A stretch of DNA of 64,000 nucleotides, taken from positions 1 through 64,000 of the forward strand of contig JAAVTG010000717.1 in the NCBI GenBank assembly GCA_011947345.1, in the 5' to 3' direction. The notes below the pieces were generated by a model. The model was given only the letters and a program-made list of their open reading frames with translations, was not told where the DNA came from and made no database searches. A program made the position numbers and the translations under genes. Below are positions 32,483 to 44,888 of the stretch, in pieces; positions within the stretch are counted from its first letter, which is position 1; every line of letters begins with the position of its first letter. Origin of the DNA: Phytophthora quininea (taxonomy: Eukaryota; Oomycota; Peronosporomycetes; Peronosporales; Peronosporaceae).

Positions 32483-34864
32483 ATGGACGCAGCCACGGAG
32501 ATCACGCCCAACTCGGTGGGCTGGTACATCCTCGAGGGCTACCCGTGGTGGCCCGTGTACATCTGCGACGTCACCAAGCTGCGCGCCAACCTGTATCTGC
32601 TCGGTACGCTCGAAAAACCCGGAAAAATAACCCTGAGCCTCACCTTCAATAACACCGCTAATTTCCTACTTTTCGACAGGAAATGGCCACAAGAAGATCC
32701 TCAAGAAGGCTCGGGACTTCCCACAGGACTTTATCGTTGTCTACTACTTTGGCTCGCACGACTTGTACGTGCGTCTCGAAGGTGTTCGATGCCCAGTACT
32801 AATGATTCTGTGATCCCACTGCGTCTGTAGTTCCATCGTGTCCTTGAAAAAGGCGTGCTGAAGCCCTGGGATTGCGCCGAGAAGGACCAGTTCCTCAAGG
32901 GCCACCCACGCCAGTTGGCGAAGAAGAAGGGCGTGATGGAAGAGCTGCTCGAGTCCATTCAGGAAGCCGAAGAGTACCTATCGCAGCCCGAGGACGTTCG
33001 ACTGCCGCAGCACATGGTGCCGTCGGATCTGGACCCGACGCTGGAGCCGCCGCCACCCGAGCTGGCACCGCAGGAGATGGATGTGGACATGGAGGACGTC
33101 GACGACGAGGACGCTTTTGACGAGGAAGACGCGCCCGAGGACGAAGACCGAGACGGTGATGCTGACAAGAAGAAGAAAAAGGAGAAGAAGAAAGACAAAA
33201 AGCACGCTAAGGAAAAGGATAAGAGAAAAAAGAGCAGCTCCAAAGACAAGAAGGACAAAAACACAAGAAGAGCAAGAGCAAAGACGCTGGAGACGACAAG
33301 AAGCGCAAGCACAGCGAGGCGGAGAACGAGGCGGCGGCGTCGCCCTCGTCAAAGGTGGCCAAGACGACAGTCGAGACGGACGTCAAGAGCGAGCCGGCGG
33401 CTGCCAAAACGGAGGTGAAGACCGAGGTGAAGCCGGAAGTAGTGGAGAAGAAGCCGCCTCCAGAGGATCTGTCGAGTGAGGCGCTCAGCATCATGCTGGA
33501 GAAAGAGATCCGGTGGATCCTTGTCAACTGCCAATTCGAGGAGATGACGACCAAGACGGTGCGAAAGTTGCTGGAGGACAGACTCCATATGGATCTGCGC
33601 CATCACAAACCGTCCATTAAGGAGGGCGTTGCGCGAGTGATCGCGTCGATGGAGGAGGAGGATTCAGTGGAACCTGCTTCGACAGGTACAGCAGAAAGCG
33701 TCGCACCTATGGTCGAGTCTCCTCCGAAGAGCGTCAAGACTGAATCGAATGAGGCTGCAGCCGTCACTCCTGATGCCCCAGACGTCAAAGAGGAAGCTCT
33801 TGACGAGGCGAAAGTCGCTGAAGAGAAAGCGAACGCTGAAAAGGAGCAAACGAAGAAGCAGCTTGAGGCAGCTGCGAAGGACCTGGCTTTGGACTTGGAA
33901 TCGAACATCATGAAGGCGCTCTCATCGTTGAAGATTGTGGACAACGTGGACAAGAGCGTACTGGAGGCCTCTGGCTTGGTACCGAAGCTTGTGAAACTGC
34001 GGGCGCACCGCAAGTCCAACATTTCCGAGCTCGTGTCGGTGCTGGTGAAGAAGTGGGACGTGGAGGACTTAGTTCCAGCCCCCAAGCCGATCACTCAGGA
34101 AGACATTTTAGAAATGAAAACAAAGCTGGAGGACGCAGAGACGTCCCACGACGAGTTGTTGGGGTGTCTGAACCTGCTGGGCGAGGTATGGATGGGTACA
34201 TTTCAACGCTGCTTCCGTGCTTGCAATACTAACTGTGGTTTGGTTGCGATCTTCAAGTTGCCTCTGACGATCTCTCAGATGAAGAAGACTGGCATCGCTC
34301 GCGTCGTGTCCAAGTTGCGGCAGCATGGGTAAGCTGCGTTACCGGATGCAATCAAAGAATACTAATGCTGACTACTCTACTCTACCTACAGGAATGACAA
34401 GGTGTCTGCGAAAGCTCACGACCTCCGACAGATGTGGATCAAGTTGATGAATAGCGAAAATGCCACGAGCAATGGTGAGTTTTCCGATCCTACAGTGCCT
34501 CCTTTATTATTCTAATTGGGCTGACATGCTACAGACGCTAATGCATCCCGCTTGAAAACGCTGACAAGTTTGAATCGGATTTTGGAGCAGCGAGAAGGCG
34601 CAGTCGACCACAACAAGCAGTCGGTAGCGCTCGAGCAGCTACTGAACATGCACTTGCAAACTCAGGATATCATAGAATCCAAGGTTGGTGTTTCCGTATC
34701 AAAGCTGCGCAAGTCCAGGTACGTTGCTGTATTCAAGCAAGATGCTGGGCCCTGCCTCATTATAATGACCTTATCTGTGATTCGAATTCCTACAGCAACG
34801 AGACGGTAGCGAAGCTGGCGAAGAAGCTGCGAAAAAGTGGCAGGCTCAGGCCAATGGCGCATAG
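32483..34864 (+). CDS. PWWP - DEK_C - TFIIS-N/IBD-like chromatin protein, six introns
   Basis: Start MDAATEITPN at 32483. Introns by GT-AG and frame: 32604-32679, 32765-32830, 34186-34257, 34329-34391, 34475-34534, 34719-34795. Domains in order: PWWP (WYILEGYPWWPVYICDV, then DFIVVYYFGSHD); an acidic stretch and a long lysine-rich linker (33030-33320); a DEK C-terminal domain (MLEKEIRWILVNCQFEEMTT...VRKLLEDRLHMDLRHHKPSI); then three helical repeats resembling the TFIIS N-terminal / LEDGF integrase-binding domain, at about 33880-34070, 34115-34455 and 34535-34855 (LRAHRKSNISELVSVLVKKW; KLRQHGNDKVSAKAHDLRQM; NETVAKLAKKLRKKWQ). PWWP modules read methylated nucleosomes; TFIIS-N-like modules bind elongation and chromatin factors. 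Three A-runs (32847-32851, 33257-33261, 34832-34836) each need one more A to keep the frame. Function inferred from domains. Confidence 0.8.
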
Positions 34865-35156
34865 GAATCTGATACCTTTCAGGAAAAAAAGAGATCGTCG
34901 TGCTACAAGCTTGTAGACAGCTGCACAGTGTGAAGCTACCCTCGGTCATTTAGGCGGAACGCATGTATGTCTTGCGTGTGTTGTACACCTGCCAACACGG
35001 TAACCTAAATACCACTTGACGTGAGTCAGTGCTACGTTTCGAAGAGAACACAAGTACTACCGCAAGCTCCTCAACCGTAGCGAAATGGAAAATGATGCAG
35101 TGCTTCCACCGTACGCGGATAGCTTAGCCAATATGGAGTCATCAAAAAACGTAAGT

Positions 35157-38100
35157 CTATTGTGTCGCATTGCGTCGTTTTTCTTGTTGCACCGCGGTGT
35201 TGACCAACGAGCTCCATGCTTGACTAAATGCTGCCTGGTGCGTATCCTTGATCCAGCTTTGGAGCTCTGTCTTGAGGAAGTTTTTGCCCTCTGCCGAACT
35301 CCATATGGCAACAAGAGCTCGGCGTGACGCCACGCGACTCTTTTGGAGCTTCGCGACCAGCAGCTGAATCTTCTTGTCGAACTTCTTGCGGATCAGCGTG
35401 TGGCTGGGCTCCTTTAATGCCGTCGAGAAGGGCAACAGTCCGGAGACCACTTGGCCATCCAGCAGGAACTTGGCGAACCATCGATACTTGCTTGCAAGTC
35501 CGTCCTTCGAGTCTGTCGTAACGTGCTCTGGGAACGCGATTCGTGCAGCAGGAAGACCCCACTGGTGGATACCATACTGTGCTTTGGAGTAGCATTGCAC
35601 CTCGTCCAGCTCTGGGTGGTAGAAGGGAGCAGGCTCCGCAAGTGGTGGGGCATATCTGCACATTGGCGTGTTCTTGCCAATGCCAGCCAGCCACTCGGGC
35701 TCTACAGCAGTCACCATCTTCATATACGCACGAGTTGTCCGCATAATGTGTTGGTACACGACAAACTGCGGTAGTTTGCTTGGGTTGGGCGTGAACACGG
35801 ACGAGTGGGGTGAATGTACACAGCCTCCTTGACGCTCCCAGTCGCGGCAATATAGGCGCAGTTCCGCTCAATCTTCGTACCTTCTGTAATGGTCCCAGGC
35901 GGGACGCGCTTCGCAACTTGGTCCAGGAAACCAGCGGCCACAATTTGACGCAGTACTGCTTGCGTCTCCAGGTCTGGCGGTGGCATCTTCGGCTTCAACG
36001 CGATCGTAGTAAAGCCGCTTTCCTCAGTGTAGAGCTTGTTGACGATGCGAGTTAGTTGCTGACGTAGTTTAAGCATGTTCTGCATTGTCTTCTCGTGCAA
36101 GTGATTGTCCTTGCAGAACTGACTGCTGCCGCCAGTGTACGCGTATGCACCAGCGGCACGCAACAAACTCAACACATCGCTCTCTTGGTCGATCCACTGC
36201 GCATGCTTGCGCATTTCCTCAGCCTCTCGCCACTCCTTCTCCATCTCCCCAGCTCAGTCTTACCTTCTTTGTCTTCCTCTTCATCTTCAGCATTCTTGTC
36301 CTTCTCACGACGGTCAACAGCGTGGATAAACGGTGAGTGGCCCGAGAGTCCAGCAACAATAGCAATCGTGTACTCAAGAACATCTAGCTTTTGGGCAAGT
36401 AGCAGCATCTTGGCAAAGCGAGCAGCCACTGGGAACTTGACTAGAGTTCGACCAAGTCCAGTGATAGCCTCATCGTCTCCGGGAGAAACGGCACCAAGAT
36501 TCACCAGCGTTGCAAGCGCATTCTTGACCGCCTGACGGTCCGGCGGCGTTGGGAACGGGAACTGCAGAACGTTGTGAATACCCATCGCCTTCATCTGCAG
36601 CACCAAGTCATCGATAGGTTGGCACAGAATCTCTGGGGACGAAAACTTCTGGAACTCAGTGTCGTAAACTGCAGACGAGTACAAGCGGTAGCAATGGCCT
36701 GGACCAGTACGACCTGCACGACCAGCACGCTGATCGGCGCTAGCTTTCGAGATCCACTGGACTTCGAACGATGAGATGCCGTTGGCGAGATCGAAGACTC
36801 GCTCTTTAGTACGACCAGCATCCACCACATATTTAATGCCAGGAATGGTCAGAGACGTCTCAGCTACGTTGGTGGCGACAACAACCAGTCGGTGGTTCTC
36901 TGGCGGCGTGTCAAACACCTTCATCTGCTCATCGTTCGGCAATAGTGAGTACAACGGGAGCACATGCAGGTACGGGACTGCTAGATCTTCATCCATGTCC
37001 TCATCTTCGTCATCTTCCTTGTCTGAAGCGTTTTCCTCGTCCTCTAACTCATATGCAGTATCTTCATTGCCGTACACCTGAGCGTCTTCCAAATCGGCCT
37101 CTTCTTCAATGTCATCATGCTCCCGAAGAATGCGATCTTTGCTGTTTGAAGTCTCTGTTGGCTGTCTACGCTGCGCGCGGAATGCACGACTGCTCTTGAG
37201 TGCGGCGGCCTTTTTGTCCCGTGCAGCGACTGAGTACGCGCGCTGCAGCTTACGACACAACTGGAGGATTTCACGCTGACCAGTGAGGAACACTAGGATG
37301 CCGCCTTCCGGTAGCTTCTTGTGGATCTTAATCACCTTCTTGTAACCTTCGTCCACGTAGTTTTCAAGTTCAGTGCGCTTGTTAAAGTGGACGGTCACAG
37401 GGTACTGACGTGCATCAACTCGGAGCACAGGCGGGGAGTAGGGAACAGACGCTGGTTCTGCGTAAAGTCCTCGACACGCAACGTAGCGGACATGATAACA
37501 AGCTTCAAAGGCTTGATGGGCTTCTCAGCCGCCTCCTTCTCCTCGTCAGAGAGTGATTGATATGCCTCTTCCTCCTCTCTCGCCATTTGAGCGCGCAGTG
37601 GGGCAATACGAGATAGCAAACCGATTAGAATATCGGTGTTGACATTGCGTTCGTGTGCTTCATCCAGAAGCAGGATCGAGTACTGACGCAGTAAAAGTCC
37701 TGCTGGATCTCCTTCAATAGGATACCGTCCGTCATGAACTTGATGCGCGTGTGCTCGCTCACATGCTCGGCATCGTATCGGATCTGGTACCCGACATGGC
37801 CCTTCGGAGCACCGAACGGCACGTTCAGCTCCTCGGCAACACGCTTAGCTGTAGACACAGCTGCCACACGCCTTGGCTGCGTAACACCGATGCGACCGCT
37901 ATTCGTCTCATGGTCTGGGTGCCCATACCCAGCTTCGTACAGGAATTGCGGCACCTGGGTCGTCTTACCACTACCCGTTTCACCGCACAGGATGATCACG
38001 TCGTTCTCAGTGATTGCCTCCATAATCTCCTGCTCCGAGCTGCACACAGGGAGCTGCATACGCGCCATTTGAATTTCAGGCTTGCGTGATAGCTGCACCA

Positions 38101-39246
38101 GCGTCGTCTTGTAGGACAGCTTCGTCTTCTTGCTCAACTCACGCATCTCCTCCACCGTCTTCATCACAATCAGCTTTGGCACGTATACATCTTCCGGGGC
38201 GACTGCAGGCTCCTCTTCTTGCTTTGCTGGGGTTGTTGATGGCGACTGCGTTGACAAAGCCTTTAGACGACGTTTCTCCTCGTTCTTCTTGCGCAGTGCT
38301 TCGAGCTTGAGCATTGCCGCACTCTGGGAACTCGCGCGCTTCGTTGCTGCTTCAGCGTCCTCCTCCTCCTCTAAGCATCGACCACGGACTGCTGCATATC
38401 CGCGATTGAAGACGCCGTCTCGCTGGTGTCAGTCTGCGATTGCATCATTGGCACGGACCGATGAGCAACATGGGCCTGCTTCTTCTTGCGACGCTTCTTC
38501 TTGGCATCCTTCTCCTCGCCTACTTCATTGTTTGCAGCGCTCCCACCTTTTCCATCAGCAGAAGAAGTGCCGTTCGACGTCTCCTTTGTCTTGTTGGCCT
38601 GCTTCGGCTTCTTTGTCTTGGGTTCTTCCTCTTCCATCGATTCATCGCTGTCTTCCTCGTCACTGTCCTTCCTCTCCTTCTTCTTCAGCAGCTCACTCTG
38701 CGCGTCGTCTGACAACTCAATTCCCGCCTTTTGCCTGTTCATTGAGCGCTTCAGCCGTTCCCGCAGCGTCTCCTTGTGGCCCATCTGCGACGTGCTGTAC
38801 ATGAGTTTCAACTGCTCCTGCGACAGCTTCTGCTGCTCCAATGACTTGTACAAGTCTGCGCGTCTGGCCTCCTTCACCTTCCTGGCCGCAATGGCCTCCA
38901 GCTTCTTGCGTTTGCTCTTGCTCATGTGCTGGGCTTGCTGCAGCAGCTCCTCGTCCAATTTCTCCTCTTTCTTCTTCTTCTCTTTCTTCCCAGGTAGCAC
39001 TAGAGCTCCTCCACTGTCTGCTCCCTTCATCTCTTCCATCAGCTCGGCCGACAGCAACGTAGACGCGTCGTCCGCAGCGTTGTCGTCCTCGACCTGCTGT
39101 GTCAATGTATCATCGCTCTTCAAAGGCGTCTCCTGAGGCTTCTGCTGGGTATCTTCTTGTGATTCTTGCGCGGCCTTATGTGTCTTGATCTTGGCTTTCT
39201 TCCTGGCCTTGGAGGCGGCGCCGCCCTTACGTTTCTTGCCCGCCAT
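35157..39246 (-). CDS. DHX37/Ecm16(Dhr1)-like DEAH-box RNA helicase, five frame breaks
   Basis: Probable nucleolar helicase that releases U3 snoRNA from pre-rRNA during 40S assembly (known for yeast Dhr1 and human DHX37). From the ATG at 39246 comes a lysine-rich N-terminus with [20 protein letters not shown], typical of this family. The helicase core has GETGSGKTT (near 37970), the DEAH box [10 protein letters not shown] (near 37660), MSATL, and [19 protein letters not shown] (near 36700), with an acidic insertion between motifs. The C-terminal HA2/OB region ([36 protein letters not shown]) ends at 35157. Four breaks lie in four-base runs (37693-37696, 37433-37436, 36247-36250, 35807-35810). 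A fifth, near 38374, needs one T. Repaired length is about 1360 residues. Orthology rests on the N-terminal and C-terminal blocks as well as the core. Confidence 0.88.
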
Positions 39247-39459
39247 GGTCGCTCGCGCAGCAGCCCTTGCACCGCTTGTCCTAATGCCGTGTGCGCCAAA
39301 CATCATACAAACTTCAACATTACGCATTTTCATCCAATCAAAACGTATCAAAACTCTTATTTTTGCCCAATCACAATATTGTGCAAATTGACTGGAGCTG
39401 GCCATTGCCATTGCCGTACTTGTAGCAGTGTTGACACCGTCCCGAACTACTAGCTAGCC
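39247..39459. promoter_or_regulatory. Divergent promoter of DHX37-like and Pescadillo genes
   Basis: 213 bp between divergent ATGs of two ribosome-biogenesis genes (40S and 60S branches). It is AT-richer than the genes. No individual element was assigned, but co-expression is expected from the layout. Confidence 0.55.
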
Positions 39460-41144
39460 ATGCCGACCAAGCGCGTTAAGGGCAAGAGGAAGCTCAAGAG
39501 CATCAAGGCCAAGCAGACCGATGCCATGGGCAGCAAGCGCCGCCTGGCCAAACTCGGCAAGGAGCAGCGCAAGGGCATGCGCGGCTCGGCGGCCAACTAC
39601 ATCACGCGCAGCCAGGCGCTCAAGCGGCTGCAGGTGACGCTCAAGGACTTCCGTCGGCTATGCATCTTGAAGGGTATTTACCCTCGCGAGCCCAAGAAGA
39701 AACCTTCTGGCAAGGACAAGACGTACTACTACATCAAGGACGTCATGTTCCTGGCCCACGAACCAGTTCTAGAGAAGTTCCGCGAGTTTAAAACCTTTAT
39801 GAAGAAAGTCAAGAAGGCCATGGGCAAGAAGCACTACGAAGATGCCAAGAAGAAGCACGGCAACCGACCCACTTATGAGCTGGACCACATTGTCAAGGAG
39901 CGCTACCCACGCTTTGTGGACGCTCTTGGAGACCTGGACGACGCTCTGTGTCTCGTCCACTTGTTTGCCATGATGCCCACGGGCAATGGCGTTAAGGCTG
40001 AGATTACGGCTACCTGTCTGAGACTGGTGCGTGAGTGGCACAACTACATTGTGGCCACTCGATCGTTGACGAAGGTCTTCGTGAGCATCAAGGGCATCTA
40101 CTACCAGGCCAATGTGCAGGGACAAACAGTCACGTGGCTCGTGCCGCACCAGTTCACGCCCACGATGGACAAGCGAGTGGACGTGCGTGTCATGTTGACA
40201 TTCCTGGAGTTTTACGAGGTGCTGCTCAAGTTCGTGAACGCCCAGCTGTACCTGCAGATTGGACTCGCGTACCCTCCCAAGATCAACTTGCAGCTGGATG
40301 CTGCTGGCGCGCAGCTCGCGGCGCTTGAGCTGGAGCGTACTAAGGAGGACGAGGACGCCGAGGAAGCTAACGAGGACAAGACGGACGAGGAGACGGAGAC
40401 CGCCAAGGACATCTCGCAGCAGCAGAAGGACTCGGAGAAGCGCATCAAGTCGCTGAGCGGTGTCATTGCAAGCGAGAACGGCATTCCGGACGAGTATGAG
40501 GAGGAAGAAGCCGAGTACGGCGAGATGAGCGAGCCTTTGGAGGCTGCGTTCGCGTCCAACAAGCTCGCTGCGCAGATCTTCAACGAGCAGCGCAAGGAGA
40601 GCAGCGAGAAGAGCTTGTTTAGCGGTCTGTGCTTCTTCCTGTCGCGCGAGGTGCCTGCTGCCTGCCTGGAGCTCGTGCTTCGTTCGCACGGCGCTACTTT
40701 GGGCTGGGATGGCGCTGGCTCGCCTTTCGACGAGAAGAGCGAGCGCATTACGCACCACATTATGGATCGTCCTCACCAGGGCCACCGCTACTTCAACCGC
40801 GAGTATGTGCAGCCCCAGTGGGTGTTCGACTCGGTGAACAACGGCATGTTGCTGCCGTTGGCTCGCTACGTTCCTGGCGCAGAGCTGCCACCTCACCTTT
40901 CCCCTTCGTCAACGACGACCACGAGGGCTACACACCCGAGTACCGCAAGGAGCTGGAGAAGCTCAAGTCGGCGTCACAGGTGCTGCGCGAGGTTGGCGCT
41001 GTGGGTGGCGAGGCTTCCGACTCGGAGGACGAGGACGCCGACGAGCAGGAGGAGTCATACGCTGCCGATCTCAAGGCCGAATTAGCTGGCAAGGCTGATG
41101 ATAAGAGTGAGGAGGATAGTGACGAGGAATCGGAAGAAGAGGAA

Positions 41145-41179
<35 letters not shown>

Positions 41180-41492
41180 AGAGAAGCCCTCGGCCCTCAA
41201 GCGCAAGGCTGAGGCTGCAACGACTGAGAAGAAGTCGAAGCGCGCCAAGAAGGAGGAGGAGGCTGCCGAGCTCAAGGAGCTGGCCAAGACTATGATGTCC
41301 AAGAAGGCCAAGCGTCTGTATGACCGCATGCAGTACGGCCTGGGCAAGAAGGCCGACAAAATCCAGAAGCTCGAGGTCAAGCGTGCCCAGATCGAGGCGG
41401 AGAAGGAGCAGGCAAAGGAGGCTGAGACCACGTCAAACGCAGCTGTGCCCAAGAAGCGCAAACGGAAAACCAAGGGCAAGAAGTCCGATTAG
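39460..41492 (+). CDS. PES1: Pescadillo homologue (60S ribosome biogenesis), one frameshift
   Basis: Nucleolar subunit of the PeBoW (Nop7-Erb1-Ytm1) complex for 27S pre-rRNA processing. The ATG at 39460 starts a basic N-terminus and the Pescadillo N domain (RLCILKGIYPREPKKK, KTYYYIKDVMFLAHEP, IVKERYPRFVDALGDLDDAL, KVFVSIKGIYYQANVQGQ, WLVPHQFTP). A BRCT domain follows at about residues 385-480 (LFSGLCFFLSREVP, ITHHIMDRP, YVQPQWVFDSVN). The C-terminus holds a long glutamate tract (41110-41185) and a lysine-rich nuclear tail. At the C-run 40901-40904 one more base joins HLSP to FVNDDHEGYTPEYRKEL, the conserved continuation. Repaired length is about 677 residues. Confidence 0.95.
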
Positions 41493-41630
41493 ACAGCTTT
41501 CCAATAACTGCAATGTATAGAGTTTCCTTCCTAGCTGCGTGTATTGCTTGACATGAACAACAGCGTCCAGCTATCTAAATCCAGTTATCCACGTTGAAAT
41601 TCAGCTGGTGTTATCATCCAAGCTCTGTTT

Positions 41631-42296
41631 ATGGTGCTTCCAAACTCAACGATTGGGTGTCTGCAACAACTTGGAGGTCATAGCACGATGGTATTCCCTT
41701 CATTCTGCAAACTGTGCCATTTGACCCAGAAAATGCTGCCGAGTCTGTCCGTTAAGCGGAGTGCGGTGTTGATACCGGGGCCAAACGCCCAAGCATTAGA
41801 GAGTATCTCTGCGTCACGAGCTGCCCTGGAAACTCTCAAGAAGATCAACGATATTCGCGTTTCATGCGCTAAAGGCGACGGCAAATATTGCTACCAAGTG
41901 GAAGTGCTACTGCAAGACAGCAGCTCAAGTCTGTCGAGTTCGCAGAGCACCGGAACCGAAACTTCAACCTCGACCACCAGGATCATCAGAGAGCAACGGG
42001 AGTTTGCCGATCTGCGTTGCAACGGGCACAGCGTCGCCTACTCGGCCCACCGAATCGACTCGTGTGAGTTCTGCTCGAGCATCCTGGACGTCCTGGTGTT
42101 TGGGTCCAATCCGGACGCTCTGATCCTGCGTCTGCTTGGTGCTGGTCAAGTGGCGCGCAAACTCGCCATGTTTCTGACCGACTTGCTGTCGTGCATACTT
42201 CGGCACGCATCGACAGACTCGTCAAACTACTGCATCGGGCAAGCCCAAATCCCGCAATTATTGCATGCGTTCCTGTTCAAGTCAGCAAACTGCTAA
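41631..42296 (+). CDS. Hypothetical protein, possibly PX-like
   Basis: 221 residues, ATG at 41631, unbroken. The order of a strand-like segment with basic residues (VSCAKGDGKYCYQVEVLL), then RIIREQREFADLRCNGHSVA, a cysteine pair (CEFCSSILD) and two final helices (AGQVARKLAMFLTDLLSCIL) suggests a phosphoinositide-binding PX-like fold, but the key basic motif is not clear. A serine/threonine-rich loop sits in the middle. It ends about 80 bp before the right inverted-repeat arm begins. Confidence 0.5.
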   Translation: MVLPNSTIGCLQQLGGHSTMVFPSFCKLCHLTQKMLPSLSVKRSAVLIPGPNAQALESISASRAALETLKKINDIRVSCAKGDGKYCYQVEVLLQDSSSSLSSSQSTGTETSTSTTRIIREQREFADLRCNGHSVAYSAHRIDSCEFCSSILDVLVFGSNPDALILRLLGAGQVARKLAMFLTDLLSCILRHASTDSSNYCIGQAQIPQLLHAFLFKSANC

Positions 42297-42413
42297 GTTG
42301 ATTGAATTCTGCTTCAACCGGTCCTCGGACTCTTTTGCACATGTTCCGCCAGGAATGCCCACATCTCAATAATTAATTACTCCATCGTTTATAACAGCCG
42401 TCCTGCACGAGTA

Positions 42414-44888
42414 CTAGAACACGGTGGTCTGCGTCTTGAGGTCGTAGTTGAGCTTGAGCAGAGCTGGCTTGCACGCGTACTCGAGCAGCCCTTCGGGTCC
42501 GCACATACCCACGTGGTCGGCGTCGGAGCCGATGATATTTTTCACCATGGCAAAATTGAGACGAGACTTGCCGTACGCCCAGCCACGAGCACTCGGGTCG
42601 CGCTCGTCCAGGTCGGACAGCGTGTAGAAGATGCGGCATTGGCCTGGTCGGAGCTTCTGCAGGGCCTCCAGCTCTTTGCGAAGCAGCAGGTCACGCTCCA
42701 ACCGCGCGCAGTAGATCAGCGCAACCTTGGTCTTGTCGTCCGGGTTCTCTAGGATCGCTCGCATGACTTGGTAGACGGGAGTGATCCCCGTTCCTCCTGC
42801 GATAAAGCCGAATTTACCTGCGTGGAGATTGGTCGCTTCGAGCGAGAAGTTCCCCTCTCAAGGTACGTGAAGTGCCCTAGTGGACCTTTGATCTGGATCT
42901 GCTGTCCAAGGTGCAAGCCGTCCAAGTACTGCGAGAACACGCCACCTTCTGGATGCACGGGGTTGTCGCCGGCAAAGTAAATTTTGATGAGGAACGACAC
43001 AAACCCTCGGTCTTCGTTGCTCTCGGACGAGATGGGCGTGTATGCTCGCACGACGGTCTTGCCGTTGATCTTGGCGTAGAGGAAGACGTGGTTGCCGACT
43101 GGAAGTCCCAGTCGCAGCTCCTTGGCCGGTAAAGCGAACTTGAAAACACGCGAGTCGTGACTAACCACTTCTCTTGAGATCAACACGATGGGCACTTTGG
43201 TTGCTCCTTTGAGGGCGACGTCTGTTTCTTCTTGGTTTTCTGATGATGAAGCGGTGTCGCTACCAGTTGCAGTGGGGCCATCGTCTCCACTTGGACACCG
43301 TCCGATGCAGTATTTCTTCAGCATTTCCCACGCTTTGGTGGAGTGAATACTCTCAAACTCGTCGGTGCAGTCGGTGCCTCCACAGAGCAATATGCTGGTG
43401 GCGCCGCCCGGATGCTCGTCGAGAAATGGTGTGGCGTCATATACAAGACCTCGGCAAATGAACCAGCAGCTCTCCTTGGTATTGTGCGCTGCTACTTCGT
43501 CAGTTGAAATCAATGGCAGCTCGTTAAACTCCTCTGGGCTTGGACCAGGTTTTACAGCCACCACATCGCCAGCAGACTCTGCCGGCAGCTTCTTGCTGCG
43601 AATTTGATCTCCATCTTCACTCCTGATAATGCGATCCTTGGTCATCCAGCCACCCTTGAGGTTTCCAGCTTGTGTTGGGTGCTCGAAGCGCAGACTGCTC
43701 GTAGTTGCCTCGTGGTGGATCCTGACGCGATACCAGGGATTGTTCATCATCCCCATGACGTTCCACGTGGGGAATTCGGGCATCAAGTTCATCGAGCTGT
43801 CCCAGGCACGAACACACATCTCTTGCTCGTAGAAGACTGCCAACGGGGACCGCCAACTCGTAGTGGACCCAGCACCACATTTTCCCGTACGCATTCGGCT
43901 TCTCGTCGTAGATAATGCGTGCCAGTTGCCACGTTGCTCCGTCGTCCAGTGTCGACTCTACGCGAATGACTCGACGACCGCCACCAGAGTACGCATACCC
44001 TTTAATCACGTACGCCTCGATATCATTAACCGAGTCTTCCTCGCTGACAGCAAGCACTTCATCGTGTCCTGGCTCGATCATTGCCGCGTTCACATTCAAC
44101 TCCATGATGGCGTACGGCGACTTGGCCCACCAACCTTCGGCGGTGGCGGTCTCTGCTGTCACATGCGACGGCAGCACTCGGTTGTCCATAATGTGGTGGT
44201 GGTTGGTCGACTCGCGATCGCTCACGTGGATCCGCGCGAGCCACTTCACCATGCGGCCGCCAATGTGTCCTGGGATGATCATCCTGACTGGGAACCCGTG
44301 GTCGGGAGTCAGTCGTTCGCCGTTCACTTTCCAGGCGATTAGGACGTCGCAGGACGGATCAAGAGCCGTACTCGCTCGGATACACGTGCCGTACTTGTCA
44401 TGCGGTAGATCTTCAGTGCCTTCGAACCAGATCCATTGAGCTTTCTCACAGTTGACACCGCAAGCTTTCAGCAGTACGTGGAGCGGTACTCCCGTCCAGT
44501 CTGCAGTGGAGCAGCCCGCAGCGCCCCAGCTAAAGCCGATCGTCTTCTTGATCATGTTCTGCTCCTTGCGGCGATTGCCGGCACACACCAACAGCACGGG
44601 GAACGTCACTGTCTCCTGTTCAAAAGTGCTGACGAGTTCGTCCATTCCGAAGGTGCGGGGATTATCCACTAGGCCGTCGACGGAGAAGGTATGCGTCTCC
44701 CATTGCAGCTTGGGCACCGGACCGTGGTTGCGCACGTAATGCAGCTCCGTGGGTGTAATGAATGTGCTCGTGTACTTGAGTGGGGGCTCGCAATTGAACG
44801 GATGTCGTCCCGTCAGTCGGATCAGCTCCGGGTGGCGCTGCACCCACTCGTCGGGCGTGCCCACGTCTCGAGGATCGATCTGCGCCAT
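42414..44888 (-). CDS. Nitrate reductase, copy 2 (two frame breaks, one unique)
   Basis: Same domain order and nearly the same sequence as copy 1, from the ATG at 44888. Differences include Gln for Arg near residue 17, Glu-Glu for Glu-Lys near residue 283, Ser for Leu near 306, Lys for Gln in the linker, and Asp for Glu near the NAD motif. The G-run break at 42852-42855 (between FAD and NAD domains) is the same as in copy 1. The A-run that is short in copy 1 is complete here (42538-42542). A two-base deletion near 43819, absent from copy 1, stops the protein shortly after the molybdopterin/dimerisation part, so as written it lacks cytochrome b5, FAD and NAD domains. This could be a true loss of function or an error. 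Confidence 0.9.

Noticed and set aside
39769..40896. 375-codon minus-strand frame over Pescadillo
   Set aside because: Antisense shadow; Pescadillo on the plus strand has clear domains.
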